A stretch of 64,000 nt of DNA from Robertmurraya kyonggiensis (GTDB taxonomy: Bacteria > Bacillota > Bacilli > Bacillales > Cytobacillaceae): contig NZ_SWBM01000001.1 in NCBI RefSeq assembly GCF_005116465.1, forward strand, positions 2,168,038 to 2,232,037, written 5' to 3'. A program made the translations under genes and the position numbers. Numbering within the stretch: the first letter of the stretch is position 1; the number at the start of each line of letters is the position of its first letter. The notes beneath the pieces were generated by a model. The model had not been told where the DNA came from and did no database searches. It worked only from the letters and a program-made list of their open reading frames with translations. Below, piece by piece: positions 17,442 through 25,834 of the stretch.

Positions 17442-18464
17442 TCAAACCTGTGTAGGGATGGCCTTCATTTCGTAGATTTTTTGGAGCGTGTTAACAAGCT
17501 TCGTCTTCTCTTCATCGTCTTCTGTATGGAGATACCCCTCCACAAGCCTGTATCCGAATATGAGAAGGATCAGCTCGTATACGCAATGATCGGCGATAGG
17601 GGATACATCTGTATACTCCGAAAAGCCTTTATAATACGCAGGGACACATCGTCGGTAGTATTCGACCCTGTGATCGATATCCGATTCATCCGCAATCAGG
17701 CTTGCAAGATCCTCGCCCAAATAGCCCCATCCAGATGTATCCCAGTCGATGAGCGCGATTTTCCCATCTGCATAGAACAAGTTAGTTATCCAAAAGTCCC
17801 GGTGGCATAGTACGAGGGGCAGTTTTTCGATACGGGCAAGTATCTCGTCTGCGTGCTCATCGATGTCGATGAGCATTTGCCGCACTTGCTGCTGGAATTC
17901 GCATTCCTCCGAGCGTATATACTCGTAGACTACCGGCCATGACCGGTAATGCAGATAAGTATTCTTCATGAGAGCTGCATGACTTAGGTTAGTCAGGCTC
18001 TGCAGAACAACGGGCTGCTCCGCATACAACTTGCCTTGATAGCGTCCTAACTCAAGCGCAGCCTGTTCATACATGTCGCCGGTCAAGTCTAAACCGGTTA
18101 CGCCATCGATATATTCCAGCCACAGCTGGAATTCATTTTCTTCGGCATTGATCTCGGCATGATAACATGCCGGCCAGCGGAAAGCATCCGAGAACGTCGC
18201 TCCAAAGTCAGATGCATAGAGATCATATTCCCTGCGCCATGAACCCGGATCACCGTAACGTTCCCATTTCTTCTGGATTTTCAGCACGATACGATATAGC
18301 AATTTTTCACCATCTGCGGTTTCGGCGTTCCCCGTTATCAGGTATACATTTCCCACAGTTCCTCCCTGTAAGGGCATGGTTTGGCTGTCGGCCGAGATAA
18401 TATCCTTTTTGAACTGTCGGCTTAAGGCATAGTTCAGCGTTTCGACTTTAATATTTATTTCTTC
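17442..18464 (-). CDS. APH-family phosphotransferase, start codon uncertain
   Basis: Aminoglycoside phosphotransferase/choline kinase-like protein. The catalytic loop HRDFWITN and the metal-binding IDWD are intact, so an active kinase is plausible; the substrate is unknown. ATG 18377 gives 311 residues, but the frame stays open and protein-like upstream (KVETLNYALSRQF, KKDIISADSQ), and a GGGAGG site lies at about 18475. No ATG, GTG or TTG occurs there; the best-placed codons are ATA, ATT or CTG near 18459-18468. The gene is visibly richer in G+C than its neighbours, which points to recent transfer, possibly from a Paenibacillus-like source. Confidence 0.75.
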   Translation of the reverse strand, partial: EEINIKVETLNYALSRQFKKDIISADSQTMPLQGGTVGNVYLITGNAETADGEKLLYRIVLKIQKKWERYGDPGSWRREYDLYASDFGATFSDAFRWPACYHAEINAEENEFQLWLEYIDGVTGLDLTGDMYEQAALELGRYQGKLYAEQPVVLQSLTNLSHAALMKNTYLHYRSWPVVYEYIRSEECEFQQQVRQMLIDIDEHADEILARIEKLPLVLCHRDFWITNLFYADGKIALIDWDTSGWGYLGEDLASLIADESDIDHRVEYYRRCVPAYYKGFSEYTDVSPIADHCVYELILLIFGYRLVEGYLHTEDDEEKTKLVNTLQKIYEMKAIPTQV

Positions 18465-18508
18465 CAGCCTCCCTTTTACTTCGTTTGTTTAATCTGCACT
18501 GCGATCGG

Positions 18509-18718
18509 TTAGTTACTTGCTATTTTGTCGAATACTATGCTGTATGAGATATTAAGCTTATCCCAAGCCCAAGCCTGAAAAATTCTATTTATTTCTGTCT
18601 TTAGTACTGCATCGTCCAAATCCTCATCAATGCCTAATTCTTTGAAAGTAAATGTTTCTTTCGCTTCTGTACCTTCATATTTTTTGCTACTGAATGAAAA
18701 AGTCACTGTTTTATCCAT
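18509..18718 (-). CDS. Small hypothetical protein
   Basis: A 69-residue acidic protein beginning MDKTVTFSFSSKKYEG, chosen because AGGAGG lies seven bases upstream of ATG 18718; the frame itself opens at 18784. Predicted alpha/beta with no membrane segment. No family recognised. It follows the broken NlpC/P60-like gene. Confidence 0.6.
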   Translation of the reverse strand: MDKTVTFSFSSKKYEGTEAKETFTFKELGIDEDLDDAVLKTEINRIFQAWAWDKLNISYSIVFDKIASN

Positions 18719-18734
18719 TGGTTCATCCTCCTCT

Positions 18735-19631
18735 TTACGACCTTTTACGATAAACCTTTTTGTTGTACTGGCTCCATTCCTCATTTAATTGATTCCAATG
18801 TATGATCTTCCAAGGATTGAAAAACGTTTGGCCATTTTTATTAAAAAAGTAATTATTATCTATGTGGTAAGCAGCGTGTTGAATAATTCCATCATTATTT
18901 GCCCAAGTAATAACATCCCCGTTTTGCATTTTACCGTTTGTCAGGGAAAAATTTGCTCGTTCTAACCCGTTTATGAATGTATCAGGGTGAACCCATTCTC
19001 CAAGAATCCACTCTTGTCCTGTAATAGCAAATAAAGTAGCAGATAAACAATTACTACCTGGTACTGTCGAAAATTTGTTGGCATATTTCTTTATATGTAT
19101 AGGTGTCTGGTCAGGAACATCACAACAAATCCAATTATCCCAAAGCTGGGCATATTCTTGAATAGCACTCTCTTTTACTTTAAAAGGCAGCTAGTTCCAA
19201 ATATTGCTCTGAATGATTAAGAACTTCTCCCCTTTTTCCTCGAAAATATAGTCCTCGGGAAGTGAACTCGAAAAAGGAAATAGTGACATAGGGAAAATTA
19301 ATCCCCTGCCTACTTTATACTGATTAAAAAGTATCTCTCTCTTACTTAGTACAGAGATTTTTGATATCCAATCGGGTTGTGCCACAATAACATACTTAAC
19401 TTTGTCCGAAATGTTCCAATACATAAAACTATTTACAAGTTGAATTTGATTGTAGGATGAATGCTCAAAAAATTCCTTTCTTGGAACAACTAAGACCTCA
19501 CTTAAATGCTCTGCAAACATTGCTAAAGTGTCTTCTTCTACAAAAAAGAGGTCTATTTTAGGGACAAAATTTTCTATCCAATCACTAACTTGTTCTTTTG
19601 TTGGTTTCATATTAACCGTCATAATAACCAT
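18735..19631 (-). pseudogene. Cys/His peptidase-like gene with an internal amber stop
   Basis: One frame of 298 codons is interrupted by a single TAG at 19191-19193. Codons 1-146 read MVIMTVNMKPTKEQVSDWI and onward from ATG 19631 (AAAGGAG upstream). After the TAG the same frame continues without another stop: LPFKVKESAIQEYAQLWDNW, then PGSNCLSATLFAITG, GDVITWANNDGIIQHAAYHI, and ends at 18735. Cys and His placement resembles NlpC/P60-type cysteine peptidases. No usable start lies after the TAG until a Met near the C-terminus, so the C-terminal domain is not separately expressed. Likely a nonsense-inactivated gene. Confidence 0.78.
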
Positions 19632-19685
19632 ATTTCTCCTTTAAACTCCCATTTCTCCAACTTTTCGAACTATCCTACCCTTTAA

Positions 19686-20531
19686 TCAAAGATCTATTTT
19701 TCCATTTTTGGGTCTTACAAATAATGATATCTCGATAACCTTAGATAGATCTAATTGTGGATGTTCCCTTTGTATGAGTTCATATAGTTCTTGAATTATT
19801 GCTTCTAATACTCTTATGGAAATTGAAGGGTTCTCCAGAAAAATAGATTCTATACGATTTACTATATTATCTGGGGTGATAGTCATTGATTTTAGAGTGT
19901 TATTTTGCCACTTAAAAGCCGGATGATGAACATATTGACGATTTAAACCAAACAGTATTCCCATTATTTTAGTTGATACTTCTACAATTACTTTATATAA
20001 CATTAACCAATCTTGACGATTGAGTAGAGCCTCACGATTATTCCATCTGTTACCTAAATGAATATTTTCTTGTATCATCGCTACACTTAATTCATTAGGA
20101 TAGTTATTGACTATTTCTTTCATCCTTTTAATAACCAAATCACCACTAAGTGGAACTCCATTATTTACTGTAGCAACTATGCATTGTCTATCTAAATCTG
20201 TATCAAAAGATAAGGTTACATCATTTATGACTTTGTTGATTGTATCAGTTAAAAAATTGCTTATTTCTAACTTTACACCTTCAGTAATATACGTTTCTGA
20301 CCATTCCTCATCTTCAAATGGATAAAAATCGATGATATCCCCTTCTAATTTCAAGATCGGGTTTTTCCGGTCCTCATCTGTTGGTTGTTCCTTCCAAAAT
20401 ATAAATAATTCAATGTCTGAATATCTGTCACTCCAGTTTCTTGATACAGATCCGCCCAATAACACAGCTTCAACTTTTGTATTAAGTTCATAAATCCTTG
20501 CTATATTTGATGCCAATTTATGTAAACCCAC
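19686..20531 (-). CDS. Nucleotidyltransferase-fold protein
   Basis: A 281-residue protein with the pol-beta-type nucleotidyltransferase signature near residues 26-43: GGSVSRNWSDRYSDIEL, that is GGS with two downstream acidic metal ligands, and a third acidic residue in the GDIIDFYPF region. The rest is helical, as in antibiotic nucleotidyltransferases and their uncharacterised relatives. The start is GTG with AGGTGAGG upstream. With the APH-like gene nearby it gives the region a resistance-like look, but the substrate is unknown. Confidence 0.78.
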   Translation of the reverse strand: MGLHKLASNIARIYELNTKVEAVLLGGSVSRNWSDRYSDIELFIFWKEQPTDEDRKNPILKLEGDIIDFYPFEDEEWSETYITEGVKLEISNFLTDTINKVINDVTLSFDTDLDRQCIVATVNNGVPLSGDLVIKRMKEIVNNYPNELSVAMIQENIHLGNRWNNREALLNRQDWLMLYKVIVEVSTKIMGILFGLNRQYVHHPAFKWQNNTLKSMTITPDNIVNRIESIFLENPSISIRVLEAIIQELYELIQREHPQLDLSKVIEISLFVRPKNGKIDL

Positions 20532-20646
20532 AAAACCTCACCTTTAATGTTGTTCATAATATTCCAAAACTTTAACTATATGTTATCATAAATAATTCCT
20601 TGATTTTTATCAAAATAATCTAAAATAGACAAACAAATGACAATAT

Positions 20647-20705
20647 AAAAGCACCCTAATTCACACGATGACAATAGCCATTGTCAAAATGCTTCTTAGG
20701 GTGCT
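20647..20705 (-). terminator. Terminator after tcdA
   Basis: AGCACCCTAA/TTAGGGTGCT form a 10-bp stem; the 36-nt loop contains a second hairpin (TGACAAT/ATTGTCA). The T-run beyond is short (TTTT), so efficiency is uncertain. Confidence 0.6.
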
Positions 20706-20726
20706 AATTATGATCTCATATTTTAC

Positions 20727-21494
20727 TTACTTCTCGTCACTAACACGAGTGATTTTGATATCTTTTAATAATTCCCTCACCACATAGCTCGCCATAACCA
20801 ATCCTGCTACAGATGGAACAAAAGCGTTCGATGCTGGAGGCATTTTCGCCTTACGAATTGGTGCATCTTCCTTCCCAACAACCTTGCGTACATCTTCACG
20901 GATGACAACCGGGCTCTCATCAGAAAAGACAACTGGAATTCCTTTGCGAATGCCTTCTTTTCTTAACTTTGTACGAATCACTTTCGCAATCGGATCCGTA
21001 TGTGTCTTTGAAATATCAGCTATTTGGAAGCGAGTAGGGTCCATTTTATTCGCTGCTCCCATACTCGAAATGATCGGGATATTTCGCTTTAAACACTCTT
21101 TCATGAGGTGAATTTTATAAACAATCGTATCAGATGCGTCTACAACAAAATCCAAGCCATATTCAAAAATTTGCTCATACGTTTCTTCTGTATAAAACAT
21201 TTTCAACGCAATGACTTCACATTCCGGATTAATATCTTTAATGCGCTCTTTCATTAAGTCAGCCTTTGGCCTACCAACCGTAGATAATAAAGCAATAATT
21301 TGTCTATTCACATTCGTAATATCTACATCGTCTTTATCGATAAGAATTAATCTTCCTACTCCAGAACGAGCAAGTGCTTCAGCTGCAAATGAGCCTACTC
21401 CACCGATTCCAAGTACAGCAACTGTACTATTTTTCATGATATCTAGCCCTTCTGTTCCAATGGCTAGCTCATTTCGTGAAAATTGATGCAACAT
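20727..21494 (-). CDS. tcdA: tRNA threonylcarbamoyladenosine dehydratase TcdA
   Basis: E1-like enzyme (YrvM/CsdL) that converts t6A37 of tRNA to its cyclic form using ATP. The nucleotide-binding GIGGVGS is at residues 29-35. An EDVRKVVGKEDAPIRKAKMPPAS segment and PPASNAFVPSVAGL follow, typical of the family. 255 residues. An extended -10 promoter (TGG then TATATT, minus strand, 21554-21562) lies about 60 bp upstream, separated from the 6S RNA terminator. In B. subtilis it also flanks the 6S-1 RNA gene. Confidence 0.94.
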   Translation of the reverse strand: MLHQFSRNELAIGTEGLDIMKNSTVAVLGIGGVGSFAAEALARSGVGRLILIDKDDVDITNVNRQIIALLSTVGRPKADLMKERIKDINPECEVIALKMFYTEETYEQIFEYGLDFVVDASDTIVYKIHLMKECLKRNIPIISSMGAANKMDPTRFQIADISKTHTDPIAKVIRTKLRKEGIRKGIPVVFSDESPVVIREDVRKVVGKEDAPIRKAKMPPASNAFVPSVAGLVMASYVVRELLKDIKITRVSDEK

Positions 21495-21590
21495 GTAATA
21501 ACCACTCCAACATTCATTATAATTAAGGCATGCTTCTATTTTTACCCGTTAAGAATATACCATACTTTTATGTATTTGTTTTATTTGCGC

Positions 21591-21618
21591 AAAAAAAATT
21601 CATGCATAGCTGCATGAA
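21591..21618 (-). terminator. Terminator of the 6S RNA gene
   Basis: A perfect 8-bp stem TTCATGCA/TGCATGAA with a 4-nt loop is followed on the minus strand by eight T. Confidence 0.9.
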
Positions 21619-21630
21619 CGGGTTTAAAAA

Positions 21631-21828
21631 ATGAAAGAGTCCCAATTGTGCCGTCGCATTATTTTCCTTCGTTTTGAACCCGCACTCAGCAGGTGGGTGT
21701 TCTGTTCCAAGCTTTTGTAAGTCCTATGTGCTAGGCATTTACTTCACTCGAAAACGCGAACTCCCGAAGGTAGTATGTTAGGTCAAAACATAGGGTCTAC
21801 CACAAACACATCAGGACTCTCTCTTATT
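21631..21828 (-). ncRNA. bsrA: 6S-1 RNA (BsrA)
   Basis: About 198-nt RNA that binds and inhibits the housekeeping RNA polymerase. It is recognised by its closing stem (AGAGTCC near the 5' end with GGGACTCT near the 3' end), by internal blocks shared with B. subtilis bsrA (TCCTGATGTGTT, TTTTGACC, AAATGCCT, AGGACTTAC, GCTTGGAACAGAACACC), and by its location between aspS and tcdA, as in B. subtilis. The promoter is -35 TTGAAT, 17 bp, -10 TAAGAT (21835-21840), with transcription starting at about 21828. Confidence 0.93.
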
Positions 21829-21834
21829 GGTATT

Positions 21835-21863
21835 ATCTTAGCATATTGAGGCTTACCATTCAA
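21835..21863 (-). promoter_or_regulatory. Sigma-A promoter of 6S RNA
   Basis: Minus strand TTGAAT, 17-bp spacer, TAAGAT, seven bases before the predicted 6S RNA start. Confidence 0.65.
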
Positions 21864-22031
21864 GGGAACAAGCCTTGAATATATTTCCAGTTAAGCTGTT
21901 GATAAACGCTCGCTTTCTTCATTGCTTCTCCTTGTCCGGTGCTCATTACCTATCTTGGTAACTCCGCTCCTCCCAAGGCTTCGCGCCTCGAAAGCCAAAC
22001 GTTTTCAATCAGCCTAACCTAATTCTATTAA
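21864..22031 (-). other. Structured G+C-richer segment between aspS and 6S RNA
   Basis: No protein frame was seen. The segment contains GAGGCGCGAAGCC-type inverted repeats, a purine-rich stretch (GGAGAAGCAATGAAGAAAGC) and, nearest the 6S promoter, a perfect 7-bp stem TTCAAGG/CCTTGAA without a T-tail. It may be an aspS 3' UTR element or RNA processing site; this is a guess. Confidence 0.35.
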
Positions 22032-23798
22032 TTATTTCAATTTCAAAGCTAAATGAAGGTCAGTTAATTGTGCTTCGCTTACTTCGCCAGGTGCTTCTGT
22101 TAACAAGCAGCTTGCGCTTGCTGTTTTCGGGAAGGCAATTGTATCACGAAGGTTCGTACTGCCTGCAAGTAGCATCACAAGACGATCCAATCCTAATGCA
22201 ATTCCACCGTGTGGAGGTGTTCCGTATTCAAACGCCTCAAGTAAGAAACCAAATTGCTCTCTTGCTTCCTCTTGTGTAAAGCCAAGAACAGCAAACATTT
22301 TTTCTTGAACGTCCTTTTCAAAAATACGTAGGGAACCTCCGCCAAGCTCATAACCATTTAGCACTAAGTCGTATGCTTGTGCACGTACTTCTCCTGGATT
22401 TGTATCTAACAATGGTAAGTCTTCACGAACTGGCATAGTAAATGGATGGTGAGCAGCAAAATAACGACCTGCATCCTCATCGTACTCTAATAATGGCCAG
22501 TCAGTAACCCAAAGGAAGTTGAACTTGCTTTGATCAATTAGTCCAAGCTCTTTTCCAAGCTTCAAACGAAGGGCTCCAAGTGCATCAGCAACAACGCTTC
22601 TTTTATCTGCTACAAATAGTAATAAGTCTCCTGCTTCCACTTCTAAAGCAGAGTTAATTCCAGCTGCTTCTTCTTCAGTGATAAATTTAGAAATAGGACC
22701 TTTTAAGCCATCCTCTTCAGCTTTTAACCAAGCAAGACCTTTTGCTCCATAAACGGCAACGAATTCTGTTAACGCATCAATATCTTTACGAGAATAGTTC
22801 GCTGCAGCGCCTTTCACATTAATCGCCTTTACTTGACCACCTGAAGAAACTGCACCTGCGAATACCTTAAAGCTAGAATCCTTCACAATCTCTGATAAAT
22901 CAACAAGTTCTAGTCCAAAACGTGTATCTGGCTTGTCAGAACCGAAACGTCCCATCGCTTCATCATATGGCATACGAGCAAAAGGAATTGTCACTTCTAA
23001 TCCTTTGACTTCTTTCATCATCTTCTGCATCATTTCTTCCATCATCGCGATGATGTCATCTTGACTTAAGAAGCTTGTTTCAATATCGATTTGTGTAAAT
23101 TCAGGCTGACGGTCAGCACGTAAATCTTCATCACGGAAACAGCGAGCAATTTGATAATAACGCTCAATTCCACCGACCATTAAGAGCTGTTTGAAAATCT
23201 GTGGTGATTGTGGCAATGCATAGAATTCACCAGGATGAACACGGCTAGGAACGAGATAATCACGTGCACCTTCAGGCGTACTCTTCGTTAACATTGGTGT
23301 TTCAATATCTAAGAAGCCTTCACTATCCAAATAGTCACGAACGACTTTCGTTACTTGATGGCGCATTTTAAACGTTTCAAACATCACTGGACGTCTTAGA
23401 TCAAGATAACGATACTTTAGACGAACATCCTCAGACGCATCTGTTTTATCAGTAATAGTAAAAGGAGGTGTCTTCGCTTCGTTAATGATTGTAACTTCTT
23501 TCGCCTTAACCTCAATTTTGCCAGTCTTTAAATTTTCATTGATGGTTCCTGCTTCACGAGCAACAACCGTACCTTTTATATCAAGGACATATTCGTTTCT
23601 GATTTTTTCAGCAACTGCTAGTGCTTCTGGTGATTCTTCTGGATTAAATACAACCTGAACAATCCCAGTACGGTCGCGTAGGTCGATAAAAATAAGTCCA
23701 CCTAGGTCACGACGCTTTTGCACCCAACCTTTTAACGTTACTTGTTCACCAATTGCTTGCTCTGGTACCTCTCCGCAAAAAAATGTTCTCCCGTACAC
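22032..23798 (-). CDS. aspS: Aspartyl-tRNA synthetase
   Basis: Class II synthetase that charges tRNA-Asp in the cytosol. The N-terminal OB anticodon-binding domain (about 1-110), the class II core with [15 protein letters not shown] (motif 2) and [13 protein letters not shown] (motif 3), and the bacterial insertion domain are all present. The frame opens at 23864, but AAGGGAGG fits GTG 23798 ([11 protein letters not shown]), giving 588 residues, close to the 592 of B. subtilis. It follows hisS by 13 bp and is probably also controlled by the hisS T-box. Confidence 0.97.
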   Translation of the reverse strand: MYGRTFFCGEVPEQAIGEQVTLKGWVQKRRDLGGLIFIDLRDRTGIVQVVFNPEESPEALAVAEKIRNEYVLDIKGTVVAREAGTINENLKTGKIEVKAKEVTIINEAKTPPFTITDKTDASEDVRLKYRYLDLRRPVMFETFKMRHQVTKVVRDYLDSEGFLDIETPMLTKSTPEGARDYLVPSRVHPGEFYALPQSPQIFKQLLMVGGIERYYQIARCFRDEDLRADRQPEFTQIDIETSFLSQDDIIAMMEEMMQKMMKEVKGLEVTIPFARMPYDEAMGRFGSDKPDTRFGLELVDLSEIVKDSSFKVFAGAVSSGGQVKAINVKGAAANYSRKDIDALTEFVAVYGAKGLAWLKAEEDGLKGPISKFITEEEAAGINSALEVEAGDLLLFVADKRSVVADALGALRLKLGKELGLIDQSKFNFLWVTDWPLLEYDEDAGRYFAAHHPFTMPVREDLPLLDTNPGEVRAQAYDLVLNGYELGGGSLRIFEKDVQEKMFAVLGFTQEEAREQFGFLLEAFEYGTPPHGGIALGLDRLVMLLAGSTNLRDTIAFPKTASASCLLTEAPGEVSEAQLTDLHLALKLK

Positions 23799-23811
23799 GA
23801 AAAAACCTCCC

Positions 23812-25083
23812 TTATTCAAATGAAGCCTTAAATTTATCAATGAACTCATCAAGGCTGTATTCAACTTGCTCGCCTGATGCTAACGATTTAACGTTGATTT
23901 TATTGGCTTTCAACTCGTCTTCCCCAAGGATTGCCACGTATTTGGCATTTAGACGATCAGCCGCTTTAAATTGTGCTTTTATTTTTCGATCCAAATAATC
24001 ACGCTCTGCTGAGAAACCTGCTTGTCTAAGCTTGTGAAGTAACCCAACCGTATAATCCTGTGCCGCTTCTCCTAAACCAACAAGATATACATCGATTCCC
24101 TCGTTTAGAGGAAGTTCAATATTCTCTGCTGCAAGAGCCGCGATTAAGCGTTCAATACTCAGACCAAATCCAATCCCTGGAGTTTCAGGTCCGCCAACTT
24201 CTTCTACCAAGCCGTTGTAGCGTCCTCCCCCACATAGAGTTGTAATTGCTCCAAAGCCTTCTGCATCACTCATGATTTCAAAAGCAGTGTGATTATAATA
24301 ATCTAGTCCACGTACAAGGTTTGAATCCACTTCAAACGGAATTTCTAATGCCGTTAAGTAGCTTTGAACCTTTTCAAAATAAGCGCGAGAATCATCATTT
24401 AAGAATTCAAGAATCGAAGGAGCAGACTTCATCAATTCATGATCTCGGTCTTTTTTACAATCAAGAATTCTTAGTGGATTCTTTTCTAAACGATTTTGAC
24501 AATCGCCACAGAATTCGCCAATGCTTGGTTTAAAGTGATTAATAAGCGCTTCACGGTGCGCTGTTCTACTCTCTTTGTCACCTAAGCTATTGATGACAAG
24601 CTTCAGCTTTTTCAGACCCATTTTTTGATAGAGACTGAATGCTAATGAAATGACTTCTGCATCAATCGCTGGATCAGCACTACCTAAAGCTTCTACCCCA
24701 AACTGTACGAATTGACGGAAACGTCCTGCTTGTGGTCTTTCATAACGGAACATTTGTCCCATGTAGTAGAGCTTAACAGGCTGGTCGGCATAACCAAACA
24801 TTTTTTTCTCAACAAATGAGCGAACAACTCCAGCAGTTCCTTCAGGACGTAGAGTAAGGCTTCTTCCACCTCTGTCCTCGAAAGTGTACATTTCTTTTTG
24901 AACGATATCTGTTGTGTCCCCTACACTTCTTGTAAAAAGTTCTGTTTGTTCAAAAATAGGAGTACGAATTTCCTTGTATTGAAATTTTTCACAAAGCTCA
25001 CGTGCATTTTTTTCGATAAGCTGCCATTTTTCAACTTCCCCAGGTAAAATATCCTGCGTTCCCCTTGGAATACTAATAGACAT
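23812..25083 (-). CDS. hisS: Histidyl-tRNA synthetase
   Basis: Class II synthetase for tRNA-His. [12 protein letters not shown] at the N-terminus, motif 2 [15 protein letters not shown], histidine signatures [14 protein letters not shown] and [14 protein letters not shown], and motif 3 [11 protein letters not shown] are visible, then the C-terminal anticodon domain. AAGGAGG fits ATG 25083 (423 residues) rather than 25104. A T-box leader lies directly upstream and aspS directly downstream. Confidence 0.97.
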   Translation of the reverse strand: MSISIPRGTQDILPGEVEKWQLIEKNARELCEKFQYKEIRTPIFEQTELFTRSVGDTTDIVQKEMYTFEDRGGRSLTLRPEGTAGVVRSFVEKKMFGYADQPVKLYYMGQMFRYERPQAGRFRQFVQFGVEALGSADPAIDAEVISLAFSLYQKMGLKKLKLVINSLGDKESRTAHREALINHFKPSIGEFCGDCQNRLEKNPLRILDCKKDRDHELMKSAPSILEFLNDDSRAYFEKVQSYLTALEIPFEVDSNLVRGLDYYNHTAFEIMSDAEGFGAITTLCGGGRYNGLVEEVGGPETPGIGFGLSIERLIAALAAENIELPLNEGIDVYLVGLGEAAQDYTVGLLHKLRQAGFSAERDYLDRKIKAQFKAADRLNAKYVAILGEDELKANKINVKSLASGEQVEYSLDEFIDKFKASFE

Positions 25084-25122
25084 GAAAATCCTCCTTGAAA
25101 ACAATTTCTTCCGAATAAATAC

Positions 25123-25169
25123 AAAAAACTCCCGTCTCTTGTATATGAATATACAAGGGACGAGAGTTT
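25123..25169 (-). terminator. T-box regulated terminator before hisS
   Basis: A long stem of about 17 bp with a few mismatches and a 4-6 nt loop is followed on the minus strand by TTTTTTG. Its 5' arm can instead be displaced when the T-box sequence at 25175-25190 forms the antiterminator. Confidence 0.88.
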
Positions 25170-25414
25170 GAATTCCCGTGGTGCCACCCTAATTGAAGGC
25201 GTAATAAAATATACGCTCCTCCACTTTTACAGTTAACGCCTGTTCACGTTCCTCTCCTACTAAAGAAAAACTCTCTTTCAGAGTGAAGCCTACGGAGTGT
25301 TCGTTCATTAAGTCATTATGTAGAAATGCTTTCAGCCTGCGACATTTCCTCTCTAGTCATATGTTTCTTAACTACTTTGCTCCATCAACGGTTATGATGT
25401 TCTCTTACTTTATT
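25170..25414 (-). promoter_or_regulatory. T-box riboswitch leader of hisS-aspS
   Basis: The conserved T-box AGGGTGGCACCACGGG is exact at 25175-25190, upstream of the terminator. The long upstream part forms Stem I, with an apical hairpin GAAATG/CATTTC. The specifier codon is probably CAC (His) at 25297-25299; a GAC (Asp) at 25312-25314 is an alternative I cannot exclude by eye. Uncharged tRNA-His would favour antitermination and expression of hisS and aspS. Confidence 0.92.
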
Positions 25415-25420
25415 TATATA

Positions 25421-25449
25421 ATATTACGGACGAAAGACTCAATTGTCAA
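25421..25449 (-). promoter_or_regulatory. Sigma-A promoter of the hisS leader
   Basis: Minus strand: perfect -35 TTGACA, 17-bp spacer, -10 TAATAT. Predicted start near 25414, just ahead of the T-box Stem I. Confidence 0.7.
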
Positions 25450-25455
25450 GTGCAT

Positions 25456-25632
25456 TTACGAGCGTTCTAAATGTTTCTTCAACTTTCGAACATCGCGTAC
25501 GGTTAATCCAAATTCCGAAGCTAATTCGACCATGTTTAAACTTTGTTCTTTTTGAGTAAAATCATGAAAGTCTACTCCAAATAATTGATTTTCTCCTTGT
25601 TGAGTCGACAGCCCTTTATCACTAAATCTCAT
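25456..25632 (-). CDS. Small HTH-like protein (YrzK position)
   Basis: A 58-residue protein, MRFSDKGLSTQQGENQLFG start, with a C-terminal helix-turn-helix-like segment (MVELASEFGLTVRDVRKLKKHL). B. subtilis has the small gene yrzK at the same place between hisS and the amidase gene yrvJ. GGGTGGTAG lies upstream of ATG 25632. A longer frame reaching 25848 is not supported. It ends just before the hisS promoter. Function unknown. Confidence 0.65.
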   Translation of the reverse strand: MRFSDKGLSTQQGENQLFGVDFHDFTQKEQSLNMVELASEFGLTVRDVRKLKKHLERS

Positions 25633-25834
25633 CACTACCACCCTTTTATGTTTGTTACTATTATTCTTTCCCGAAAGGGGCAAAAAATTTTCATAACCAA
25701 TGAGAAAAAGAGCAAAAAGGCTTAACATCAGGAAAATTATCCCTTCCAATAGGAGTTGTTTCCTTATATAATGGAATCGATTTACTAGATTGGAAATGTA
25801 AATGGAATTTTTCAGGCAACAAAGGGAGGCACGA

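Noticed and set aside
19191..19193. TAG as a pyrrolysine codon
   Set aside because: Nothing in the window suggests pyrrolysine genes, and Bacillaceae normally use TAG as a stop; a nonsense mutation is simpler.
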